7,083 nt of DNA from Methylothermaceae bacterium (GCA_027024125.1 JALVSV010000066.1:1-7083), one strand, 5' to 3'; numbered from the stretch's first letter, positions 1 to 5,930 are shown. Notes: generated from the letters alone by a model not told the origin. Numbers and translations: made by a program.

Positions 1-92
1 TTTCGGGAGGCCGTGAATCCTTCCCTGGAGGCTCGGACGCGGCCGTCCGGGCCGCGTACGCCCTCAAACCACTCCCCTGCTCCCTGCTTGGT
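1..92. repeat. Partial GC-rich dispersed repeat cut by window start
   Basis: This non-coding stretch contains a strong hairpin, ACGCGGCC at 37-44 and GGCCGCGT at 50-57 around a 5-nt loop. It also carries GCCGTGAATCCTT (about 10-22), a string shared with the 340-bp repeats further right (GCCGTGAATCCTT also occurs near 835-847). The tail at about 67-86 (AAACCACTCCCCTGCTCC) resembles the right terminal repeat of those elements (AAACCACCTGCCCC). It therefore looks like the end of a related but different palindromic repeat that continues outside the window. Its exact right boundary is a guess. Confidence 0.5.
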
Positions 93-145
93 TCTTTCGT
101 GCACCGGGGTAAAAAATGTTTCTTGGCCGTTAGTATACTTATGAG

Positions 146-181
146 TATGAGGAGACTGGCCAATCGGCCAGTTCCCTCATA
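146..181 (-). terminator. Long two-step hairpin after the DUF1269-type gene
   Basis: TATGAGG (146-152) pairs with CCTCATA (175-181), and ACTGGCC (155-161) pairs with GGCCAGT (166-172). The two stems are separated by a 2x2 internal mismatch, and the loop is AATC. The hairpin begins 4 bp past the stop codon of the leftward gene at 186. No U-tract follows on either strand, so it is not a textbook intrinsic terminator. It may cap or protect the mRNA 3' end, or act with Rho. Confidence 0.55.
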
Positions 182-185
182 GTAT

Positions 186-710
186 TCATTCGTCAGGCAT
201 TTCCGGTAGAACCGGAGGAGAATATTCGATCTCTTTGATTTCTGCCTCCGGATGATGTTTGCGGATGAGGTCGATAATTTGCCCCGACCGTGGTTTTGGG
301 GCATCTACAAGCAGCAGGAGCTTGCCAGCCTCAATTGCCTGTTGGTATTTTTTTACTTCTTCACTCGGGACAGAAACCCCGATCATGCTTGCTGTCCAGG
401 TTCCGATAGCGGCACCCGCCAAGGTTGAGGCTAAGAGCACGGCACCACCGGCAGCAATCAACCCTGTGGGAAGAAGTACCGCAGCCAGGCCTGCAATGAG
501 CCCTGTCGCCGATCCTGCCGCCAGTCCCCGTTTCATGGCGGGAATCAAATCGGTCTTCTCCGTTAGGCCAGCTTCTGGGAGCCCTTCGAGAACAATGCCC
601 TCTTTGGCGATGATGTGAATTTCATCTTTATCTAAGCCTTCCATCAGAAGGTCTGCCACGATCTTGCGGGCCGTGTCGACATTGGGAACCACTAATACCA
701 GTCTATTCAT
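186..710 (-). CDS. DUF1269-type glycine-rich membrane-associated protein
   Basis: This is a 174-residue protein of unknown biochemical function. Residues 1-40 form a small alpha/beta-like module (MNRLVLVVPNVDTARKIVAD at the start) of the kind found in DUF1269 and general-stress-protein-17M-like proteins. Residues 61-112 are a glycine/alanine-rich hydrophobic stretch with glycine-zipper spacing, enough for one or two membrane passes. Residues 113-162 return to a soluble fold (SVPSEEVKKYQQAIEAGK, then LLLLVDAP). The C-terminal tail is acidic and proline-rich. The ATG at 710 is supported by GGAGG at 716-720 on the minus strand, 5 nt upstream. It appears monocistronic: a hairpin follows the stop, and a repeat element lies about 75 bp upstream. 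The family label comes from remembered sequence character, not a search. A role in stress or the membrane is inference. Confidence 0.85.
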   Translation of the reverse strand: MNRLVLVVPNVDTARKIVADLLMEGLDKDEIHIIAKEGIVLEGLPEAGLTEKTDLIPAMKRGLAAGSATGLIAGLAAVLLPTGLIAAGGAVLLASTLAGAAIGTWTASMIGVSVPSEEVKKYQQAIEAGKLLLLVDAPKPRSGQIIDLIRKHHPEAEIKEIEYSPPVLPEMPDE

Positions 711-785
711 GTTTCCCTCCTGTAAGTTTTATGACAGTTCCCATAATGAGGGATTGTTATCCAGAATACAACACTCCCCCCTTCC

Positions 786-1126
786 AGGGCTCCGTCATCT
801 ATTCAGGCCGGGGCAGGTGGTCTGCTTAAAAAACGCCGTGAATCCTTTCTTGCTGTGCAGTCCTGCCGTGCAAGAAAGTCCTGCCCAAACTTCCGGGTTT
901 GGGTGCTCGCCCGGCTGCGAAAGTCCTCTGGACTTTATTATGACCACTTCCCTGTGGTTCACCCCGTTGGGGCCAGTCTGGCGGCTGTTCAAATTTGTTC
1001 CCGACAAATTTGTCGGTCCGGGCTCGCCCCTGTAGGCTCCACGCCGGCCTCCCTGCCGGCGAGGCTTTCGAAGCAAACCACCTGCCCCTTCATTCAATCT
1101 GTTTCGTGTTTAACTGACGTGGTCCT
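786..1126 (+). repeat. MITE-like structured repeat, copy A
   Basis: This element of about 341 bp recurs inverted at 1986-2323 with roughly 90% identity by eye, about 35 mismatches plus one 3-nt gap. The outer ends are imperfect inverted repeats: AGGGCTCCGTCA at 786-797 against TGACGTGGTCCT at 1115-1126. A second inner pair lies at 801-827 and 1071-1098, sharing the core GGGGCAGGTGGT. The interior is a chain of hairpins: CTTTCTTGC/GCAAGAAAG (845-853/870-878), CCCAAAC/GTTTGGG (884-890/897-903), AAAGTCC/GGACTTT (920-926/930-936), and the 16-bp palindrome CCGACAAATTTGTCGG (1001-1016). CCCCCCTTC occurs on both sides (776-784 and 1129-1137), a possible target-site duplication. Reading frames cross it but none has a credible start and RBS. 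Confidence 0.85.
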
Positions 1127-1315
1127 AGCCCCCCTTCTTTTTGCCTGCTTGAGAGTCCCCAGGACCTGTGATGAAGTTTTTATTGCCTGATTTCCTTGAA
1201 TTATGGTTCGGATACCCCCATTCGTTGTCAATGGCGTAAGTATAAGAAAATCTGATATTTCAGAGATTGTTTTAAGCGCCAATTAATAGTTAACAACAGT
1301 GATGGAGGTTTCACA
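1127..1315 (+). promoter_or_regulatory. Leader region of hdeD with a small dyad
   Basis: This 189-bp AT-richer stretch lies between repeat A and the hdeD start and carries no gene. The most operator-like feature is TCTGA-tatt-TCAGA at 1251-1264, about 50 bp before the ATG, next to the AT-rich TATAAG at 1241-1246. No convincing -35 box is correctly spaced from that -10-like hexamer. A promoter must lie here or inside the repeat, but I cannot place it. GGAGG at 1304-1308 is the RBS of hdeD. Confidence 0.35.
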
Positions 1316-1903
1316 ATGAATACATCTAACAGTTCCTTAAATAAGGATCTACCCAAGTCATGGGGCATGTTGCTTGCTCTGGGTATTCTGATGCTGGTGT
1401 TGGGGGTGATCGGAGTGGGGATGAGCTTTGCCCTGACGATTACGAGTATTGTTTTTTTCGGTGCCTTTCTGTTGGTGAGTGGCAGCGTTCAGTTGGCTCA
1501 TGCCTTATTTGGCAAAGATGTCCAGGATTGGAATGGTAAGGTTATGCATTCTCTGGTTGCTGTCCTCTATATCATTGGCGGGCTGATGACTGTGTTTAAT
1601 CCCATCGCGGCATCCTTCGCTCTGACAGCCATGCTTGCTGGCGTATTTCTTGCTATGGGCGCCTACCGGGTCTATGTGGCAGTGGAGCTTCGCAAACAGG
1701 GTAAACCGTGGGGGATGCTCGCGGCAGTGGGGGTTGCCGATATCGCTATGGCGTCAATCATTATGATCGGGATGCCGTGGACGGCTTTTTGGGTGATTGG
1801 GATGCTCATTGCCATCGAACTGATCATGAATGGTTGGATGTTGATTGCAACAGCCTTAGCCAAACGTAAATTGGATCAGCAACAGGCCCAGCCGGTATCT
1901 TGA
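1316..1903 (+). CDS. hdeD: HdeD-family (DUF308) inner-membrane protein
   Basis: This is a 195-residue polytopic membrane protein. E. coli HdeD is an inner-membrane protein of the acid-fitness island, linked to acid resistance at high cell density; its molecular mechanism is not established. Six hydrophobic segments are visible at about 17-39, 42-65, 76-94, 98-120, 132-152 and 156-180, in the paired, internally repeated layout usual for DUF308. The N-terminus is short and polar (MNTSNSSLNKDLPKSWGMLL), and the tail is basic then Gln-rich (LAKRKLDQQQAQPVS). The length fits the family. The ATG is supported by GGAGG at 1304-1308 with 7-nt spacing. The gene stands alone between two inverted copies of a MITE-like repeat, so its insulation or mobility may depend on them. 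The periplasmic chaperone partners hdeA/hdeB are not in this window. The symbol is assigned by family, not proven orthology. Confidence 0.88.
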   Translation: MNTSNSSLNKDLPKSWGMLLALGILMLVLGVIGVGMSFALTITSIVFFGAFLLVSGSVQLAHALFGKDVQDWNGKVMHSLVAVLYIIGGLMTVFNPIAASFALTAMLAGVFLAMGAYRVYVAVELRKQGKPWGMLAAVGVADIAMASIIMIGMPWTAFWVIGMLIAIELIMNGWMLIATALAKRKLDQQQAQPVS

Positions 1904-1985
1904 AATATCATGGGGATGGTGGTTGGTTGCCTTTGGAAACCAATGCACGAATATCCTGGTCTTCAAGTATTTTGATGTCCGCAGC

Positions 1986-2323
1986 AGGACCATGTCAGTT
2001 AAACAAGTAAATGTTTGAATGAAGGGGCAGATGCTCTGAATTGAAAGCCTCGCCGGCAGGGAAACCGGCGAGGGGCCTGCAGGGGCGAGCCCGGACCGAC
2101 AAATTTGTCGGGAACAAATTTGAACAGCCGACAGGCTGGCCCCAACGGGGTGAACCACAGGGAAGTGGTTATAAAGTCCAGTGTACTTTCGCAACCGGGG
2201 GAGCGCCCATGCAGGGAAGTATGTGCAGGACTTTCCTGCACGGCAGGACTGCACAGCAAGAAAGGATTCACGGCGTTTTTTAAGCACACCACCTGCCCCG
2301 GCTTGAATAGATGACGGAGTCCT
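1986..2323 (-). repeat. MITE-like structured repeat, copy B (inverted)
   Basis: This is the reverse-complement copy of the element at 786-1126, about 338 bp long. Its ends are AGGACCATGTCA (1986-1997) and TGACGGAGTCCT (2312-2323). The palindrome CCGACAAATTTGTCGG is kept exactly at 2096-2111. Differences from copy A cluster in two zones, one around the CCCAAAC hairpin and one towards the right-hand terminal repeat, while other stretches of 80-90 nt carry only 2-3 changes. GATGTCCGCAG (1974-1984) and GATGTTTGCAG (2324-2334) flank the copy, 9 of 11 bases matching, a possible aged target-site duplication. It begins 82 bp after the hdeD stop. Confidence 0.85.
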
Positions 2324-2334
2324 GATGTTTGCAG

Positions 2335-2670
2335 AGAGGGGTATGAGTTCACTTTTATTTACATGCCCGTGAGGGATACAGGCAATTGCTGGCCATTCGA
2401 ATCATATTGGCAAGGTTTATCTGGTTATGCTGGGCATGTGTATTCACAATGTGGCGCCCAAGATTGGTTGGACGTGAACTGAACTCTCAGGGAGAGAGAA
2501 CCCTAAACCTTATTTTTCCTGCTGTCTTCCATGTCAATCCGGGTATTGTGACCTAAGGAGGGGGGTACGACTGGAAAGCTAATATAGCGGGAAGGGCGAA
2601 CTCGTTATTGGACCAAATCGAAAAATGTAGAAATTTTTACATTGAATCTGTTTTATTTGGATTCATTACT
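2335..2670 (+). other. Gene-free leader upstream of yfdX with nested inverted repeats
   Basis: No ORF with a credible start was found here. Two nested pairs of arms are visible: AGTTCAC (2346-2352) with GTGAACT (2474-2480), and ACATGCCC (2361-2368) with GGGCATGT (2432-2439). A short hairpin CTCTC-agg-GAGAG follows at 2484-2496. In RNA these could form one long structured domain. Nearer yfdX is a dyad AATGTA (2624-2629)/TACATT (2638-2643), which might be an operator. No well-spaced -35/-10 pair was convincing. Confidence 0.35.
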
Positions 2671-2678
2671 AGAGGAGA
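2671..2678 (+). promoter_or_regulatory. RBS deciding the yfdX start
   Basis: AGAGGAGA precedes the ATG at 2687, with 9 nt between its GAGGAG core (2672-2677) and the ATG. An in-frame TTG at 2642 would add 15 residues ahead of the signal peptide and has no Shine-Dalgarno sequence, so the ATG at 2687 is preferred. Confidence 0.8.
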
Positions 2679-2686
2679 ATCAAACC

Positions 2687-3595
2687 ATGCATAAAAAATT
2701 TATGAAACCGGTACTATTCATTTCAATCCTGTTTTCCACTGCGGCATTTGCCAAGGGGGAAAATCACGCGGCAGCACAACAGGAGGTTCAGCCGCAAGTT
2801 CAGGCAGCAAAGAAAAAAGCCATCAATAAGAAGCAACAAGAGGCGGTCAAGGAAGCCCTGGACGCAGTGTTGGCTACCCGATCTGCTCTGGAGTCCTTGG
2901 AGGCAGGTGAAAATAAACAAGCATTGGCTCATTTGGAAATCGCTAATGGGAAGTTGGCGCTGTTGTTGGCTCGTTATCCTGAACTGGGATTAATTCCCAT
3001 TGACAGTGAAGCAATTGTGATCGACTTTACGGGCGATCTCGAAGCTATTGAGGAGACTGTAGAGGAGGCAGAAGATTTGTTGGACGACGGCAAGGTTCAG
3101 GATGCCCGGGCATTGTTGTCGCCACTGGCTAGCGAGATTCGCTTTACTACCACCAACCTGCCGCTGGCTATCTATCCGGATGTGATGAAGAAGGTGGCGC
3201 CCCTTATAGATGCAGGAAAGATCAAACAAGCCAAGGAGACACTGATGGAAGCCTTGTCGACATTGGTGGTCACCGAATCGGTCATTCCGTTACCGTTGTT
3301 GCGCGCAGAGGCCATGGTGCGTAAGGCGTCGGATTTGGTGCATGAGAAAAACCCCAAAATGGATGAAATTCTAAGAATCCTTGAAAACTCCAAGTATCAG
3401 CTCCAAGTGGCTCAAGCGCTAGGATATGGTGATATCAAGAAGGACTACAAGCCGTTGTATCAACAGATCGAGCAGTTAGAGAAAAAAGTAAAGGCCCGGT
3501 CCTGGGGTGAGGCAATGAACCAGGCTGTGGAGAAGTTCCAGCGGGCCTTGGGGGCGCTGCGTGCTCGTGTTGCCGAGCAGAAAAAAGTCAATTGA
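2687..3595 (+). CDS. yfdX: YfdX family secreted stress protein
   Basis: This is a 302-residue protein starting at the ATG at 2687. A clear Sec signal peptide is present: basic MHKKFMK, a hydrophobic core, then STAAFA with likely cleavage after residue 22, giving a periplasmic product. After a Gln/Lys-rich linker, the rest is helical and rich in Ala, Leu, Glu and Lys. Segments such as VLATRSALESLEAGENKQAL and LIDAGKIKQAKETLMEALST look like repeated helical hairpins typical of YfdX. In E. coli, yfdX belongs to the EvgA acid-resistance regulon; its biochemical role is unsettled, with chaperone-like behaviour proposed. It lies about 780 bp after hdeD with a repeat between them, so it is probably a separate transcript, and it ends in a strong terminator. 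The family call rests on remembered sequence character. The symbol is by family. Confidence 0.85.
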   Translation: MHKKFMKPVLFISILFSTAAFAKGENHAAAQQEVQPQVQAAKKKAINKKQQEAVKEALDAVLATRSALESLEAGENKQALAHLEIANGKLALLLARYPELGLIPIDSEAIVIDFTGDLEAIEETVEEAEDLLDDGKVQDARALLSPLASEIRFTTTNLPLAIYPDVMKKVAPLIDAGKIKQAKETLMEALSTLVVTESVIPLPLLRAEAMVRKASDLVHEKNPKMDEILRILENSKYQLQVAQALGYGDIKKDYKPLYQQIEQLEKKVKARSWGEAMNQAVEKFQRALGALRARVAEQKKVN

Positions 3596-3617
3596 GCCGG
3601 TGCCATGATTTTCTTGG

Positions 3618-3640
3618 AGGGGGCTATGCCCCCTTTTTTT
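3618..3640 (+). terminator. Intrinsic terminator of yfdX
   Basis: A perfect 7-bp stem AGGGGGC (3618-3624) and GCCCCCT (3628-3634) with a TAT loop runs directly into seven T residues (3634-3640). It starts 22 bp after the yfdX stop codon and has the classic form for rightward termination. Confidence 0.93.
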
Positions 3641-3710
3641 GTATGCGCTTACCGTCATGACGACTTCTATGCCTGCTGGCATTGATGATTAGATGATTAT
3701 GGTAATGGAT

Positions 3711-3729
3711 CTGGAAACTAATGTTCCAG
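3711..3729. other. Small inverted repeat in the yfdX-mpl intergenic region
   Basis: CTGGAA (3711-3716) and TTCCAG (3724-3729) flank a 7-nt spacer. There is no U-tract on either side, so it is not a clear terminator for mpl. It may be a minor hairpin or a protein site. Confidence 0.3.
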
Positions 3730-3778
3730 GCCTGCGGTGAGGGATATGCCTTTAGCCCGACTGGGGTTTTATTATTCG

Positions 3779-3796
3779 ATGTTTCACGTGGAACAT
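3779..3796. other. parS: parS-like ParB-binding site 1
   Basis: The core TGTTTCACGTGGAACA at 3780-3795 matches the widely conserved bacterial centromere consensus TGTTNCACGTGAAACA at all positions but one. The changed half-site, GTGGAACA, is itself common in parS sites of Pseudomonas and Caulobacter. The palindrome extends one base outward on each side. It is intergenic, between the convergent ends of yfdX and mpl. Confidence 0.85.
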
Positions 3797-3870
3797 GATG
3801 TGCCGGTTTAAGGGTGAGTGATTTGGCGATAGTTAGTTATACCATGAACTCGATGAGAGCAAGGTTTGCA

Positions 3871-3888
3871 ATGTTTCACGTGAAACAT
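3871..3888. other. parS: parS-like ParB-binding site 2 (perfect palindrome)
   Basis: The core TGTTTCACGTGAAACA at 3872-3887 is a perfect 16-bp palindrome, identical to the canonical parS sequence, and is extended to 18 bp by flanking A and T. It starts 92 bp after site 1 and ends 6 bp from the mpl stop codon. Known biology: ParB loads at such sites, spreads, and recruits SMC and ParA for origin segregation. That ParB binds here is inferred. Confidence 0.92.
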
Positions 3889-3894
3889 CTGGTG

Positions 3895-5250
3895 TTATCG
3901 GGCAGATAATCGTTCGAGAAGTCTGTTGTGAATGTTGTGGAATCCGCCATTGCTCATGAAAATGAAATGATCGCCGGGTTTTGCCAATTGCAGTAGTTCG
4001 TTGAGAAGCTCTTCTATGTTGGTGTGGACGCGTAGGTTTGTCGGTCGAGAGCCCGACAGTTCAGGGTCCCAGTGTATGTCAGGGGGTAGATAAATGAATG
4101 CGATGTCCGCATCCTGCATGGATGCAGGAATCTGTTTGGCGTGAATCCCCATGCGCATTGAGTTCGAGCGGGGCTCAAGGATTGCAATTAGTCGTCGTTT
4201 GCCAAGGCGGGCTCGCGCACCCTCAAGGGTGGTTGCTATTGCAGTGGGATGGTGTGCAAAATCGTCGTAGATATGGATATCATCGACTATGCCGAGTAGT
4301 TCCATGCGGCGTTTGACATTCATGAATTGAGATAACGCTTGAATTGCCAACGCCGGATCAATGCTTGCGTGCGAAGCAGCCGCAATGGCTGCCAGTGCGT
4401 TGCGGACGTTATGCATGCCGGACAATTGCCAGTTCACGGTAGAGATGAGTTTGTTGTGATGGAAAACCCGAAATTGGCTACCATCGTTATGGATGGGTTC
4501 AGCATGCCATTCGGCTGAAGGATCCGTGGAGAAATAGGTCAAAGGGGTCCAGCAACCGCGGTCAATCACTTGTGCCAGATTGTTGTCTGGTTCTGGGAGA
4601 ACAATATGTCCTTGGCTGGGAATGGTGCGAACAAGATGGTGGAACTGGGTCTGGATTGCTGCAAGATCGGGGAAAATATCAGCATGGTCGTATTCCAGGT
4701 TGTTCAGGATGGCGATGCGTGGTCGGTAATGGACAAATTTCGAGCGTTTGTCGAAAAAGGCCGTGTCGTATTCGTCGGCCTCGATTACAAAGAAAGGGTC
4801 CTGCCCCAGTCTGGATGAAAGGCCAAAGTTTTGCGGGACTCCACCAATTAGAAAACCGGGTTTGTGGCCCGCGTATTCCAGAATCCACGCGAGCATCGCT
4901 GACGTGGTGGTTTTGCCATGAGTGCCGGCGACTGCGAGAACGGTACGGTGCTTAAGAACTGAATCGAATAACCACTGGGGGCCTGAAGTATAGGGCAGTC
5001 CAAGATTGAGTGTCGCTTCGACCTCAGGATTGCCGCGACTGAGGGCATTTCCGACGATGACCAGGTCTGGGTTGGGCGCCAGGTTGGAACGGTCGTATTG
5101 GCTGAGCACGATACCGGCGGACTCTAATTGGGTGCTCATCGGGGGGTATACATTTTGGTCAGAGCCTGTGACCTTCATGCCTAGCTCGCGCGCGAGCAGT
5201 GCCAGTCCCCCCATGAAGGTTCCACAGATTCCTAGGATATGTATATGCAT
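3895..5250 (-). CDS. mpl: UDP-N-acetylmuramate:L-Ala-gamma-D-Glu-mDAP ligase
   Basis: Mpl is the cytoplasmic murein-recycling ligase. It joins UDP-MurNAc to the recovered tripeptide L-Ala-gamma-D-Glu-meso-DAP with ATP, feeding UDP-MurNAc-tripeptide back into peptidoglycan synthesis. The 451-residue length is typical. The N-terminus MHIHILGICGTFMGGLALLA is the family signature. Mur-ligase hallmarks follow in order: P-loop AGTHGKTTT (108-116), EADEYDTAFFD (157-167), NNLEYDHADIF (183-193), SGMHNVRNALAAIA (277-290), FAHHPTA (331-337) and EPRSNSMRMG (359-368), then a C-terminal domain ending near SNGGFHNIHN. No key residue appears missing. The ATG at 5250 fits homologous starts, but no Shine-Dalgarno is evident. 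This suggests coupling to the ankyrin gene ending 24 bp upstream. Its stop lies 6 bp from a parS palindrome. Confidence 0.97.
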   Translation of the reverse strand: MHIHILGICGTFMGGLALLARELGMKVTGSDQNVYPPMSTQLESAGIVLSQYDRSNLAPNPDLVIVGNALSRGNPEVEATLNLGLPYTSGPQWLFDSVLKHRTVLAVAGTHGKTTTSAMLAWILEYAGHKPGFLIGGVPQNFGLSSRLGQDPFFVIEADEYDTAFFDKRSKFVHYRPRIAILNNLEYDHADIFPDLAAIQTQFHHLVRTIPSQGHIVLPEPDNNLAQVIDRGCWTPLTYFSTDPSAEWHAEPIHNDGSQFRVFHHNKLISTVNWQLSGMHNVRNALAAIAAASHASIDPALAIQALSQFMNVKRRMELLGIVDDIHIYDDFAHHPTAIATTLEGARARLGKRRLIAILEPRSNSMRMGIHAKQIPASMQDADIAFIYLPPDIHWDPELSGSRPTNLRVHTNIEELLNELLQLAKPGDHFIFMSNGGFHNIHNRLLERLSAR

Positions 5251-5274
5251 GGTGCTATGTTAACGAAAACAGGG

Positions 5275-5814
5275 CTATTTTTCCTGTTTGGATTCGGATT
5301 GTTCCGAAGACTCTCCATTTGCCTGATTTTCGTCAGATGGGGTTTGAGTGCCAGTGTCTGAAGTGTCCTTATCGGTCTGGGGTTTTGTGTTTTCTTTGAA
5401 CAGAGCCAGCAGACCGCTAGCGCCATTCTGGCGGGCTTTTTCTAAAACGGATTGACCGTTCTTGTCCTTGGCTTGGCTGTTTGCGCCAGCAGATAGCAGA
5501 ATCCGGGTGATGTCTATCCAGCCGCCGGATACCGCATCCATCAAAGGTGTGATGCCCCGGTTATCGGTTGCATTGACATCCGCGCCATAGCCTATCAATA
5601 AGCGAACTGTGCGAGCATTCCCGAAGAATGATGCGCCCATGAGAGCCGTCCTTCCGGATGCGGTTCGGGCATCGACGTCCATTCCTTCGGCCAGCAAGGC
5701 TTGTATCCGGGTGGTTCTGCCCTGACTTGCTGCTACAAATAGTTCTGAAGCGGATTCGCCGGCCTGCGCTACAAAGCTTAAGAATGTGAATAGAAAAAAA
5801 ACAAGAGCGCCCAT
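5275..5814 (-). CDS. Secreted ankyrin-repeat protein
   Basis: This is a 179-residue protein. The N-terminus is a hydrophobic signal sequence with likely cleavage after VAQA (residue 18), predicting a periplasmic location. Three ankyrin repeats follow at about 22-51, 54-84 and 87-117, the latter two with recognisable RTALMGA and ITPLMDA starts and GADVN/GANSQ ends, plus a partial fourth at 120-139. Residues 140-179 are a disordered Thr/Asp/Glu/Gln/Ser-rich tail. Ankyrin repeats bind proteins; no enzymatic function or partner can be read from the sequence. It ends 24 bp before mpl on the same strand, so co-transcription is likely. The ATG at 5814 has a poor RBS, and its n-region lacks a basic residue. 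An upstream non-ATG start in the same frame (adding a Lys) cannot be excluded. Confidence 0.85.
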   Translation of the reverse strand: MGALVFFLFTFLSFVAQAGESASELFVAASQGRTTRIQALLAEGMDVDARTASGRTALMGASFFGNARTVRLLIGYGADVNATDNRGITPLMDAVSGGWIDITRILLSAGANSQAKDKNGQSVLEKARQNGASGLLALFKENTKPQTDKDTSDTGTQTPSDENQANGESSEQSESKQEK

Positions 5815-5845
5815 GAGTGATATTGATGTGGTTGGTTTCTCTTGC

Positions 5846-5851
5846 AGTATA
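5846..5851 (-). promoter_or_regulatory. Possible -10 element for the ankyrin-mpl transcript
   Basis: On the minus strand TATACT matches the sigma-70 -10 box at five of six positions and sits about 31 bp before the ankyrin ATG. No good -35 is found 16-18 bp upstream, so this is a weak call. Confidence 0.25.
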
Positions 5852-5901
5852 GGTCATGGGTCGAACTTGATGCAGGGGGGGTGTCGGTCCACAAAACAAA
5901 C

Positions 5902-5930
5902 TTGCAATCCACCGGAACCTGCGGTACAAA
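5902..5930 (+). promoter_or_regulatory. Candidate sigma-70 promoter of apaH
   Basis: TTGCAA (5902-5907) and TACAAA (5925-5930) are separated by exactly 17 bp. Each matches its consensus at four of six positions. This would place the start of transcription about 45-50 nt before the apaH ATG. Confidence 0.5.

Noticed and set aside
259..618. Opposite-strand open frame across the DUF1269-type gene
   Set aside because: It is a shadow frame. The leftward frame has the RBS, family character and membrane segment, and this one has none.
664..1035. Open frame across repeat A whose translation (GQVVCLKNAVNPFLLCSPAV...) is also open in copy B at 1999-2352, with an in-frame 3-nt gap
   Set aside because: The frame has no start with an RBS inside the repeat, the peptide has no recognisable domain, and its continuity follows from two young copies of one non-coding element.
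2426..2500. Motifs recalling known RNAs: AATGTGGCGC as in E. coli 6S RNA, and ACTCTCAGG as in glycine riboswitches
   Set aside because: Only short strings match. The long 6S rod and closing stem are absent, the glycine aptamer core GCCGAAGG is missing, and the downstream gene is not a glycine-metabolism gene.
2642..2686. TTG start extending yfdX by 15 residues
   Set aside because: It would bury the signal peptide and lacks a Shine-Dalgarno sequence. The ATG at 2687 has AGAGGAGA at good spacing.
3751..3774. GCCC-gact-GGGG followed by TTTTATT, resembling a second terminator
   Set aside because: Only about three base pairs can form, too weak to call, and yfdX already has a strong terminator upstream.
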